From Lachnospiraceae bacterium C10 (GTDB lineage Bacteria > Bacillota > Clostridia > Lachnospirales > Lachnospiraceae), in the NCBI GenBank assembly GCA_900100095.1, contig FMTN01000010.1, positions 1-64,000 on the forward strand: DNA of 64,000 bases, read 5' to 3'. The notes beneath the pieces were generated by a model. The model searched no databases and was not told the DNA's origin. It worked only from the letters and a program-made list of their open reading frames with translations. The position numbers and the translations under genes are program-made. How positions within the stretch are numbered: the first letter of the stretch is position 1; each line of letters begins with the position of its first letter. This document shows, one piece after another, positions 14,078 through 23,493 of this stretch.

Positions 14078-17000
14078 TTAGATAAAACTACTTCTTATCT
14101 CTATTCCTTCAGGCTCACTCAAAGCCATTTCATAAAGTTTAAACATATCCTGCTGAATATAGATAATACGATCTTCTTTCACCACTGAAACACTTACCAT
14201 TTTCTCTTGGCCGTTTCTAATCAAAGGTATAAACATAGCATCTACCTTTTTAACAGTATGGCTTTTCAATTTACCCTCGTATGGCACAAGATAACACCAA
14301 CCTTTAATCGCCCCTTTTACAGGAAGGTCTATAGCGTCTTTTCTCAATTCTTCCGGAATCAACTCTTCCTTTAGCTGATATGAATCTACATACTCCTCCT
14401 TTTCTGTATAATCTGTAGCTTCAATCATAGAATCACTTGTAGCACCTGTATATTTCGAATCTTTATGTATTTGTACATCAACCGCAGCATCTTCTGTACG
14501 CACTTCATAACATTTTTCAGGCAATCCGTAAACATTAACACTCTGATGGCTAGTAGAAAATGCATTGTTTTCCAGATACTTAGAATCGCCAAACATCAAA
14601 TATTCCAAATCTGGTGATTGAAACTCAGTCCAAGCATCAGTACTATGTATTAAATCTTCGACTCTTTTCACTAATCGAAGATTTTCAATATTTTCAGTTT
14701 TGTCATCTGGCATTACAACAAACAAATAATCTCGTGCACGACTGATAGATACATTGATAATATTCCTCTTATTTAAGAACATGTCTTTTGATGCCGATAT
14801 TGATGGAGGTGTGTTAAACACAGCAAAAATAATATCGCACTCATCTCCCTGAAATCCATGAATCGTACCAACCTGTACATCAACTTCCTTAGGTAGTTTT
14901 TCCGAAGACAACAATTTATCAATCATATCTGCTTGAGCCCTATACGGAGCAATAACACCAATTTTAAATAGTTCTCCTTTATTATTCTCAGCTATTGCTT
15001 TTGAAAGATAACATATGTATTCAAATGTAAACAATGCAGAATATACTTGATAAGAACTACTATGTTGTAACCTTTTGCATCGGTATATACTCTCATACTT
15101 ACTTACCGGGAACTTAATAACATTTAACGTTTCAACTCCAAGATCGTTTCCAACATTCAGCTGACGTTGACTATCAGCAGTTCTATAATGTCTCAAGATT
15201 CCACCATATGCAAAATTGCTGAAAATATACCCTATATCAGGAATACTTCGATATTGTGTTGTTAACAATTCAACCTTGTACTGATGAGGAGTAGTCTTAG
15301 GCTCAACAAAAGAATCTAAATTTACCATCGTATAAATATTTTCATTCTTCCATAAATCTACAGATGTAATAGGTTCTATCTGGAAAGGATCTCCTGCAAT
15401 AATAAACTTTCTAGGAGTCTTCTTATACAACGGGAATACTATATTCGCAATCGGTATCATCGATGCCTCATCAATCACAATATAATCCCAATTTATTCCA
15501 TGCAAAAATATCCTTGCGCCCTGTGGCATAAAGAAATCATACGGAAATCTTGCTATAGTGGTAACAGTTACATTTTTTTCTAATGTTCGAATATCAAATG
15601 TTTTATCCCTATATACTGGACTCTGCTCTATTTCTTCATCCCCTGTCGCTCCAAATCGCACAAGCCATCTATTGTATGTGTGATCATCTCCAGAAACTTC
15701 CATAATTCTACGAACTAATACATCTGCGGACTTATTAGTTGGTGCCAAAACCAGGACCTTGCACTCCTTGTTTTCACGCATCATTGGAATAAGAACATTT
15801 TTTGCAAGATGCGTAGTCTTACCGGTACCAGGAGGTCCAAATACAAATTCTATATTTTCACAAAGATTCTCCTGCATATTGAAGTCATCATCCAACTCCA
15901 ATTCAGCAAATTGTTTTCTCAACTCTTCTAAAAGAAATACTGGACTTTTAGCATCAATAGTCGCCGAGGTAACCGTTTCAAGATCAATTCCTTCAATATC
16001 TGATGCATTTTTCATTTTCACTCGAAGAGTATATGACTTAATATTTGCAACCTCTATGGCAACCGTTTTGCTCTGATCTCCCATATGTAAGACAAGCGGA
16101 ATATCAGCCAAGTCTTCCATAAATTGAGGAATATAGCGGTTAGGATGTTTTAAAACAAGCGTTCTCTTCGTTCCTGGTTCAATCTCAACTTTTGCAAAAC
16201 TAATTGATACTTCTTTGCTATTCGCATTAGTTTCTCCGCTATTGATACTCTCCATTTCAAGAAGCGTATTAAACCATTTATATGAATATTTATTATTATT
16301 GGTTTCTTCTACTGCCGCATTATGAAGACCTTCAATATAGGTGATTCTTTCAACTTCTGCCGCACTTTTTTCTAATGCGCGTTCTATCCTCTTTCCATAA
16401 TCCACAGGTGATGGAAGCAATTCATCTCCGTCAGCATCTTCATCTTCTACAATTCTTTTCTTTTTTGAATCATCCGACTTTTGCTTTGTCCTTCGAGCAA
16501 TACTTTTTAAAACATCTGTAGTCGCCTTATTTAATGGCATCTTTTTCTCAGTGTTATTTTTAGCTTCATCCCCGAAAAGATTGTCTACATCATCATGATA
16601 GTTCTCTGAAGTTTGTTCATGTGTAGCATCATTTTCTGGGCTTTCTGAAGGATGTCGCTGAGCATCTCTCTGGCGTTTAAACTCTCTAAAAGCTTCAAGA
16701 TCCTCTTCATCTTCTATTCCGTATTTTCTAAGCTTGTTTGCAAATGCAATCTTTTCTTTTTGCTCATCAGTAAGATTACTATCATCCTCTTCTTCCTCAA
16801 CAGTTTCTTCAACTATCCCCAGAAAATCCAATAATCCTTGTGAAGTCTCGGAATCTGTGTCATATAACTCAGAAAGAGTTTCAACAGTAATATCATATGA
16901 AGAAACAAATTCACCTTCCTTATTCATTAACCAAGCACTGTTCTTCAACAATAATGCATCAGACGATGCGAAATCAGTTACTTGGTGAGAATAATAAAAG

Positions 17001-19381
17001 TAACTGCATGTACCTCTCAACAAAGAATACAGTGTGCGATAACTCCATGATGAGCATCGTGTTTCAATTATTCTAAGTAAAGCGTTCCAAAGAATAACAG
17101 ATTTTGTTGAATCTTTATTTGTCTCAATGTAATCAACAATCTCTTTACAACCATCTATCACATTCTCTGTGTAGAATCTTGTCCTTGTTGAATGCGGTCT
17201 TGGAAGGTCTTCTCTTCCCGATGCATCATAAGATATATTTTCCTTCAATATATCTATTTCAGTCTTAATTCCCAACGCACTAAAAAAATCCATCATCTGC
17301 TTTTCTTGAGTAGTACCTACTAACTCTTTGTACTCATCAAGTGCGATAAAACGTGTCTCAGGTTTAGTTTCAAAGAATGCCTTTAGCTCATGCGTAGGCA
17401 AGTACATAGAACTCGCTGCTCCACGAGATACCTGTTTATCTTCTGACTCATAATATTTCAGGAACTCATAATCCTTAATTAGATTTATGAAATCATCCAC
17501 CTCTTCATGTGAACATTTACAAAAGTACTTAAAGAACATCATAAAATGAGGGTCAGTATCAATATCTTCACCATCCTGGTATTGAGGCAAAATAATATTA
17601 TATATCTGGTCCTTAAGTGATGGGTGCTTAACCCCAATTTGTTCTATGAATGCCTTTGTTTCCTCGTTTTTCAATAGTTCCGGATTAATAACTTTATATC
17701 CAGACATATTTTTTACAGGTAAAAAGAGTATAAGCTGATCTGACTTATCAAAAGCTGCTGATGCCTTTCCATCTTGATCAATAAAGATTGGCTTATTAGA
17801 AGCCACTTCTCTTCTATGCTTAGTTTCTGATATCCATTTATAGAAGCTGTGAAGCCAATCTATTGGCTGATTTTCGATAAACTCAGCAGAAATACCCTTT
17901 ATATTCTCAAGGCGCTGTCTTACTCCATCTCTAAAAAAGTATTCCCTTGTACGACCACTAAGAATAATGTCCTCATTGATATTTGTTCTTACAAGTGCAT
18001 CAATATACAAAAATAGCTCTTTTTTATTTCTCTGTACTTCATCTCTTGCTAAGGAAGCAAAAACCCAAGCCGCTTCCGGATTATCAACGATTTCTCCAAG
18101 CTGTTTATTACTAAATAATTGTGGAAGCTGAGGTACTGATGCCCAATAGGCATTATTTCCCCCTACATACCCTTCTTTAGATGGTAATAGATTAGATTCT
18201 TCGAATTTTCGCTTTATTTCTTCATAAAATGGTAAGAAAGAAACTCTACTTTTATCTGAAGGATCACTAAAATCATCTACATCAACGGGAATTATCGAAA
18301 CAATATCATCATCTATCAGTCGGACAGATTCCTCTATTCCTATATCACGAAGATATTCCATCGAGTCAGCAGCTAGTTTAGCAAGAACCCCTATCATATT
18401 ATCGTTATGTTGCACACCTGCTTTAATTCCCTCGCGGCTATCTGTCAATAAAAAAGGTGCATGAATAATAAAATGAAGGTCTGTATCTTCCTTAGTTGGA
18501 AAATAGCAAAAAGCCGGCTTGTCCACCGGTATAAGATGTCTTCTGTCATCTGTAAAGAACCCTACGGAATATTTTAAAAACCTTTCATCTTCCTTATACT
18601 TTTCACCTCTGTCATATGAGCGAGAAAAAAGCCACAAAAATTCATCATATAATTCATCACCGTCGTTCTGAGTAAGAACAATATATTCAGCTTTTGTGCC
18701 ATCTATTATTTTTGTCTCGGTTATATTCTTGTCATATAACCCCAACACATCGCCAAATTCAAATTCGATATTCTTCAAATTACTCAAAAACAAAAGTGGA
18801 TAGGACAAATTCTTAAGCTTTTCAGATATATCAGTGTACGCTTCTGCCGCACCTCTTTCATGATGATCAAATGGAAATACAAATAAAGTCTCATCATCAC
18901 GTCGACCAGGATAATCAGTATCTAATACCATTGGCACTATGAAACGATCTATCTTAAAGCGAAAAGCTGGATCATAAATATGTGGTGTAGAGGTATACTG
19001 AAATACTGCTTTAAAACCTACTCCAAATTTACCTATTGACGCACCAGTCTTACTGGAATTTGCGATAGATGTAATTGCATTAATATCACCCAAAGCATTC
19101 CTATCAGAATCTTCATCTTCTTTTGCAGGATCTGTAATAGAAAAATGCCTTGTTCCATTATGTGCAAAAATCAGTCTATCTTTCTCAAGAATAAATCTAG
19201 CATTTGTAGCACATGCATCATCTGCGTTCTGTAATAACTCATATATGAAATGTGCCTGATCTGAATACTTTTCTACAACACTATATCTAACCCCTCTCAA
19301 TGCTGGATCTTCAAGGGCTTTCGCTAATCCAGCTCTATGAACTGTAAGTGCCTCAAAATATGCCTTCTCTTGATTGTTCAT
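14078..19381 (-). CDS. GHKL (HSP90/sacsin-like) ATPase fused to UPF1-like SF1 helicase
   Basis: A 1767-residue two-engine protein. Residues about 20-220 form a GHKL ATPase of the sacsin type: ELLQNADDA (N-box), DINAITSIANSSKTG and GKFGVGFKAVF (G-boxes). Residues about 220-900 are of unknown fold. About 900-1030 is charged and probably disordered. The helicase spans about 1160-1570: Walker A FGPPGTGKT (near 1182), VLAPTNKSADVLVRRI (Ia), IDEASM (II, near 1301), AGDPFQIEP (III), TTQYRS (IV), TIHGFQGDECDIIF (V) and NVSISRARDYLFVV (VI). These motifs match UPF1/AAA_11-AAA_12 helicases. A 200-residue C-terminal domain is unrecognised. It is last in the 14-29 kb island, 26 bases after the RecD-like gene. 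I infer phage or plasmid defence from its context and architecture. Confidence 0.85.
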   Translation of the reverse strand: MNNQEKAYFEALTVHRAGLAKALEDPALRGVRYSVVEKYSDQAHFIYELLQNADDACATNARFILEKDRLIFAHNGTRHFSITDPAKEDEDSDRNALGDINAITSIANSSKTGASIGKFGVGFKAVFQYTSTPHIYDPAFRFKIDRFIVPMVLDTDYPGRRDDETLFVFPFDHHERGAAEAYTDISEKLKNLSYPLLFLSNLKNIEFEFGDVLGLYDKNITETKIIDGTKAEYIVLTQNDGDELYDEFLWLFSRSYDRGEKYKEDERFLKYSVGFFTDDRRHLIPVDKPAFCYFPTKEDTDLHFIIHAPFLLTDSREGIKAGVQHNDNMIGVLAKLAADSMEYLRDIGIEESVRLIDDDIVSIIPVDVDDFSDPSDKSRVSFLPFYEEIKRKFEESNLLPSKEGYVGGNNAYWASVPQLPQLFSNKQLGEIVDNPEAAWVFASLARDEVQRNKKELFLYIDALVRTNINEDIILSGRTREYFFRDGVRQRLENIKGISAEFIENQPIDWLHSFYKWISETKHRREVASNKPIFIDQDGKASAAFDKSDQLILFLPVKNMSGYKVINPELLKNEETKAFIEQIGVKHPSLKDQIYNIILPQYQDGEDIDTDPHFMMFFKYFCKCSHEEVDDFINLIKDYEFLKYYESEDKQVSRGAASSMYLPTHELKAFFETKPETRFIALDEYKELVGTTQEKQMMDFFSALGIKTEIDILKENISYDASGREDLPRPHSTRTRFYTENVIDGCKEIVDYIETNKDSTKSVILWNALLRIIETRCSSWSYRTLYSLLRGTCSYFYYSHQVTDFASSDALLLKNSAWLMNKEGEFVSSYDITVETLSELYDTDSETSQGLLDFLGIVEETVEEEEDDSNLTDEQKEKIAFANKLRKYGIEDEEDLEAFREFKRQRDAQRHPSESPENDATHEQTSENYHDDVDNLFGDEAKNNTEKKMPLNKATTDVLKSIARRTKQKSDDSKKKRIVEDEDADGDELLPSPVDYGKRIERALEKSAAEVERITYIEGLHNAAVEETNNNKYSYKWFNTLLEMESINSGETNANSKEVSISFAKVEIEPGTKRTLVLKHPNRYIPQFMEDLADIPLVLHMGDQSKTVAIEVANIKSYTLRVKMKNASDIEGIDLETVTSATIDAKSPVFLLEELRKQFAELELDDDFNMQENLCENIEFVFGPPGTGKTTHLAKNVLIPMMRENKECKVLVLAPTNKSADVLVRRIMEVSGDDHTYNRWLVRFGATGDEEIEQSPVYRDKTFDIRTLEKNVTVTTIARFPYDFFMPQGARIFLHGINWDYIVIDEASMIPIANIVFPLYKKTPRKFIIAGDPFQIEPITSVDLWKNENIYTMVNLDSFVEPKTTPHQYKVELLTTQYRSIPDIGYIFSNFAYGGILRHYRTADSQRQLNVGNDLGVETLNVIKFPVSKYESIYRCKRLQHSSSYQVYSALFTFEYICYLSKAIAENNKGELFKIGVIAPYRAQADMIDKLLSSEKLPKEVDVQVGTIHGFQGDECDIIFAVFNTPPSISASKDMFLNKRNIINVSISRARDYLFVVMPDDKTENIENLRLVKRVEDLIHSTDAWTEFQSPDLEYLMFGDSKYLENNAFSTSHQSVNVYGLPEKCYEVRTEDAAVDVQIHKDSKYTGATSDSMIEATDYTEKEEYVDSYQLKEELIPEELRKDAIDLPVKGAIKGWCYLVPYEGKLKSHTVKKVDAMFIPLIRNGQEKMVSVSVVKEDRIIYIQQDMFKLYEMALSEPEGIEIRSSFI

Positions 19382-19407
19382 GTAACCATCCCTTTTCTAA
19401 TGTGCCT

Positions 19408-22400
19408 TTATATATGTCTTGATATCAGTTCCTCAGCATCCTTGGATAGATTATTACTCTCAAAAGACGTTAATAATTTTCCAGGAAAATGCTTATTGTA
19501 CCAGGCTTCTTTCTTAGCCCAATGCGCCATGTAGTTTTTATCATTAAGTCTACCAACATGCTCCCAATAATACTCTTCGCCTTTAAATTTCACCGTAAAA
19601 TCAGGTAAGAACATAGTTCCATCCGGAGCATATAATGGTTCTTCATACTTAAATGGAATATCTCGGTCCACAAGCATATTTGTAATTATTGCTTCAGACT
19701 TTGAACGAACAAAATAATTCGATAAAGTAGCAACATTTTTTCCGTCCTCATACCAATTACCTTTTGCATAAAGCAAAGCATCTGGTAATGGATCAAACTT
19801 AAATACAGAAGAATTAATTTTCTTCACGGCAGATTTTTCAGGACGGCTTAATGACGTAAGTGTACCTATATCCTGCTGTAAGAAAATTGTTACCTTCTTT
19901 TGTGCACGCGTTATAGCCGTATAAAGCAACTCCATTGACAAAAGATGGCTCTCTTTGTGCGGTATCACAATGTAAACATAATCAAATTCTGAGCCCTGCG
20001 ATTTATGAACACTAATGGCATATGCAAGTTCCAAATTATCAATTACATTTTGGTTCTTAATCCATCGTCCTTCGATGTCCTGTCCTAGATCTCTTCCATA
20101 GTTATATCGCAACCCTTTTCTAGTTTTATCCGAAAATGAAACTTGAAAACGATCTATATTACCCTGCCACTTGTATTTAGGCTGCTTTCCATCTTTTGAA
20201 TATGAGTCAAGCCCATGTATCATAGATAAACCTATTTCACCATTATAAATTTCGGCTTTTATATTCTTTTTTATACTATCCTGATATGCGTAGGCTGGAT
20301 CTGATTGTGGGCGATTTCTAAATTGAATCACCTTGTCAAAATATCCTATTCCATCTAGTTTCTTCTGGCTCCACTTTGAGTTAAACGTTCTCTGCATAAG
20401 CAAATTTAAGGAACCCGTGCCATAAAATTCTCCTCTATAAGGTGAAATCACCTGAATAATTTCAGGATTGCTATTTCGGTCTTTATCACGTATCATGGCC
20501 TGCCATAACTCATCCGGAGTCACTTTGCCACTAGACATATCCAATCCTGTATATTTTTGCATATCACGCATCATTACATTCGTAAGAACCTGCTCAAGCT
20601 CCTCCTGTTCATTCCAAAAATATACACCAAGATCCTTATCTACATCGCCATTACCATTTTCAACTATATTTTCAAACAGTTTTTCCCTTCTGGCCTTTAA
20701 TTTGGCAGATTTTTCCTCATCTTCTGTTTGTTGATTTTCTTGAATAAATAATTCAGCAAGATCTAATATTCCATGCCCTTTATCTTCGACTGTATTAACA
20801 AGCTGACGAATATTATCCGTAAGTGTTCCTACATTATCAGGATGTTCCTTTTTTAACCATTCAATTGTATCCGCAAACACTCTGCCTCTACCTATTGGAG
20901 GAAGCTGGTTAGGATCACCAATCAAAATCAATCTCTGCACACTATTCCAATTAATTGATTTTAATAACGTCGCAAACAAATTGAGATCAATCATAGAACA
21001 TTCATCTATAATTATTGTATTGTAATCTTGACCTGTAGAGCCCCCCTCACGTTTCAATGTAAAATTCTCATTAATCCATTCATTCTTAGCAAGGTGTGAA
21101 TGAATTGTTTTTGAAGGCTTTTCATTCTGCGTTTTAATTCTTTCTGCCGCCTTACCAGTTGGGGCCATCAACAGAAAACTAGTCCCAACACCATGAACAC
21201 GATCTATATTTTCTAGTATTGATTTGATTACTGTTGTTTTTCCAGTTCCTGCAGCTCCTGAAAGAACGCATAGCGGTTTCGTAAATATCTGCATACAAAT
21301 ATCAGCCTGGTGTTCCAATATTTCTTCATATTGTTCAGGCACTTTCTTTGTAAGTGGAGAATCTTTTACTCTAAGTCTTTCTTTGAATTTTTCAGGTGTT
21401 ATGGCCATTTTCAATGTGATATCAGGCCTATCAGCTAAGTTCTTAAGTATCTCTTCAACAGTTCGCTCATCTTCATATACTTCTCTTAAATAAAGATATA
21501 GTATTCCGTTATCGTCCTTCTTTCTTTTGATTGCTCCGTCAAGAATCTCTGTCTCAACTTCAAAATTCTGCATTCTATAAACGTAACGTTTCCATTCTGG
21601 TAAACGATCAATTCTCGCATTGATTCTTTCCAAAATAGTTTCTGCTTTACCAAATGAATGAGCAGGAATTCTGTTTAATTCATCTACGCAAAATGCTCTA
21701 AACCTTTCAGTAGAGCCATTATCTAGTATTTCTCCTACTCCATATTTCGGAGAAGGTATTACACCGTTATCAATTCTATAAAAAGGAATTGTATCATCCG
21801 CATCAACACCAACATACTGTTCAAATATTATATATGGATTATCAGCCATTTCTTCAATTGAAGCTGTGATAGATACTTTACCTCTATTATCCGCAACAAT
21901 ATTTTTTACCTGATTAACCGAAAGATTAAATCTTGAAAGTATACCAAACAAGAAATCGACAGTAATTGCCCCTAACAACTGGTATTCTCTCCTGATTTTT
22001 TTCAGACTAACCTTATCAAAATTAACGGTGCCTATTTCATCAACCGTCCCATCCAGCAAGTCTCTAACAGATTGCATATATAACTTCATATCTTCATCTG
22101 TTTTCAATGTTGTATAGGATGATATCAAACTATGAAGGCCTAAATATTCTAGAACAGATGGAAATCCTGGATAAGGACCTCGCGCCGTCCATAATTCAAT
22201 AAGGACACTATTAAGCCACTCTTTTCTCTTTACCCAATCCTCTGTATCATCACCGATTTCTATGAGAACATCTACTACTGCAATCAACTGATTTACAACT
22301 TCAATAGCATCATCATTATCAACTTCACGGCTACCATATTTAAACGGAGAACGATTCAATGGTTTCAATAAAATTCGTTCAATTATCTCTTCATCATCCA

Positions 22401-23073
22401 TATATTTCCAATATGGAATACAAAAGCCTTCGTCTGGATAGGTCGATGTCACTGGTCTTTGCCATACAAATCCACCGGCATATTTCTTTTGAACCTCAGC
22501 GCTAGTGTTATCATAATAATATGTAGGCTCAATCTTCTTAACACGTGAAATACCGGCTATAACATAATTATCCTCTTCGTTCTCACAAAAAGGATTGCTA
22601 TAGCCAGCATAATAAAATATCAAGGATTTGCCCGGTTCAAACTGAGCGAAATACTTCTCCGCTCCTTCTTTTCTCTTGGCATAATCGTATTTTTGTTTTG
22701 TATTTCCACGAGCTTCAACTTCATCGTTATACATTTGCTCATAACACCAAGTACAAACCGTATATGGCGGTAACTCGATTTTTATTGGATCTGCATCAGT
22801 TTTCTTCCAAAAATCCGGTGTATCTACTCTTACCTTAATTGGTTCCTTTCCAAAAGCATTTACACTTAAACCACACGCAACAGCACATGGATTATCAGCG
22901 CAGGATTCACCTGCATGCGCCATTTCATACTCAATATCACGCGTGCCAGCTATTAAATTTCCTGGGTAGGAATGCTGACCGATACAATATGTATTTTCAC
23001 ATGGCTTTTGACAAATGTGCCCATTCCAACCTTCGTTATGCCATGCTAATCTTATGCTCATGTGTGTTGCCAT
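19408..23073 (-). CDS. RecD-like helicase with Cys-rich N-terminus and C-terminal nuclease
   Basis: The 1221-residue protein opens with a Cys-rich region (PCENTYC, ESCADNPCAVAC, CTWCYEQ; about residues 19-125) that could hold zinc or iron-sulphur. The RecD/SF1 helicase core has Walker A GAAGTGKTTVI (near 609), APTGKAAERI, IIDECSMID (near 690), IGDPNQLPPIGRG, LTDNIRQLVN, AYAISVHKSQGSEFDYVYIV (near 1022) and LYTAITRAQKKVTIF. The C-terminal 110 residues read SKSEAII, FLPDFTV and YYWEHVG, a PD-(D/E)XK-type nuclease pattern (E, D, E-x-H). The gene is 26 bases upstream of the GHKL-helicase gene, so the two are probably co-translated. It likely unwinds and cuts DNA. It is not the housekeeping RecD2, which lacks this tail. 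Confidence 0.85.
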   Translation of the reverse strand: MATHMSIRLAWHNEGWNGHICQKPCENTYCIGQHSYPGNLIAGTRDIEYEMAHAGESCADNPCAVACGLSVNAFGKEPIKVRVDTPDFWKKTDADPIKIELPPYTVCTWCYEQMYNDEVEARGNTKQKYDYAKRKEGAEKYFAQFEPGKSLIFYYAGYSNPFCENEEDNYVIAGISRVKKIEPTYYYDNTSAEVQKKYAGGFVWQRPVTSTYPDEGFCIPYWKYMDDEEIIERILLKPLNRSPFKYGSREVDNDDAIEVVNQLIAVVDVLIEIGDDTEDWVKRKEWLNSVLIELWTARGPYPGFPSVLEYLGLHSLISSYTTLKTDEDMKLYMQSVRDLLDGTVDEIGTVNFDKVSLKKIRREYQLLGAITVDFLFGILSRFNLSVNQVKNIVADNRGKVSITASIEEMADNPYIIFEQYVGVDADDTIPFYRIDNGVIPSPKYGVGEILDNGSTERFRAFCVDELNRIPAHSFGKAETILERINARIDRLPEWKRYVYRMQNFEVETEILDGAIKRKKDDNGILYLYLREVYEDERTVEEILKNLADRPDITLKMAITPEKFKERLRVKDSPLTKKVPEQYEEILEHQADICMQIFTKPLCVLSGAAGTGKTTVIKSILENIDRVHGVGTSFLLMAPTGKAAERIKTQNEKPSKTIHSHLAKNEWINENFTLKREGGSTGQDYNTIIIDECSMIDLNLFATLLKSINWNSVQRLILIGDPNQLPPIGRGRVFADTIEWLKKEHPDNVGTLTDNIRQLVNTVEDKGHGILDLAELFIQENQQTEDEEKSAKLKARREKLFENIVENGNGDVDKDLGVYFWNEQEELEQVLTNVMMRDMQKYTGLDMSSGKVTPDELWQAMIRDKDRNSNPEIIQVISPYRGEFYGTGSLNLLMQRTFNSKWSQKKLDGIGYFDKVIQFRNRPQSDPAYAYQDSIKKNIKAEIYNGEIGLSMIHGLDSYSKDGKQPKYKWQGNIDRFQVSFSDKTRKGLRYNYGRDLGQDIEGRWIKNQNVIDNLELAYAISVHKSQGSEFDYVYIVIPHKESHLLSMELLYTAITRAQKKVTIFLQQDIGTLTSLSRPEKSAVKKINSSVFKFDPLPDALLYAKGNWYEDGKNVATLSNYFVRSKSEAIITNMLVDRDIPFKYEEPLYAPDGTMFLPDFTVKFKGEEYYWEHVGRLNDKNYMAHWAKKEAWYNKHFPGKLLTSFESNNLSKDAEELISRHI

Positions 23074-23130
23074 AAAACACCACCCTCACTCAAAAAACTC
23101 TGTTATAGTATCAATTTTCCTTTAGAAATA

Positions 23131-23385
23131 CTAATTACATCTTCCTTTTGACCACTCTTTTATGTAAGAAGTTTTCACCTCATCAAACTCATTAGATGTA
23201 GCAATATATAAATCACCTTTTGACCGAGTTAAAGCCACATATAACTTGTTTAAGGTCACTGTTTTTAGTTTCGATACAGAAAAACTATCTTCCACTAATT
23301 TGTCAGTTGTTCCTGTTAAAATAACGCATGCAGATTCATATGTATCACCCTTTGATTATGCATCATAAATAGCGCAACTGACATA
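23131..23385 (-). pseudogene. SF1 (UvrD-type) helicase C-terminal scar
   Basis: The minus strand encodes SKGDTYESACVILTG and LNKLYVALTRSKGDLYIAT, helicase motifs V and VI of UvrD/PcrA-like or Gabija-type helicases. It ends KEWSKGRCN with TAG at 23131. Just before SKG an in-frame TAA interrupts IYDA, and no upstream helicase body exists. It is the deleted remains of another defence-type helicase, which means the island has lost and gained modules at this point. Confidence 0.8.
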
Positions 23386-23441
23386 ATCATTCAGCCACCA
23401 GCACATCAATAATTGTTAGTGTCCTTTTAAAAGGCATAAAT

Positions 23442-23473
23442 AATGAAAAGGACTATAAATAATCCTTTTCATT
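23442..23473. terminator. Bidirectional terminator between island halves
   Basis: AATGAAAAGGA-N10-TCCTTTTCATT, a perfect 11-bp stem, 20 bases after the stop of the GIY-YIG/helicase gene (23494). It separates the methyltransferase/SF2 group from the helicase pair, so the pair probably has its own promoter or relies on read-through. Confidence 0.75.
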
Positions 23474-23493
23474 ATCTCTTTTGCCTCTACGAT

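Noticed and set aside
14078-19381. Assignment of the GHKL-helicase protein to Mokosh, DISARM or a known HSP90 system
   Set aside because: The kinase, PLD or DUF1998 partners that define those systems are not present. Only the helicase type is shared.
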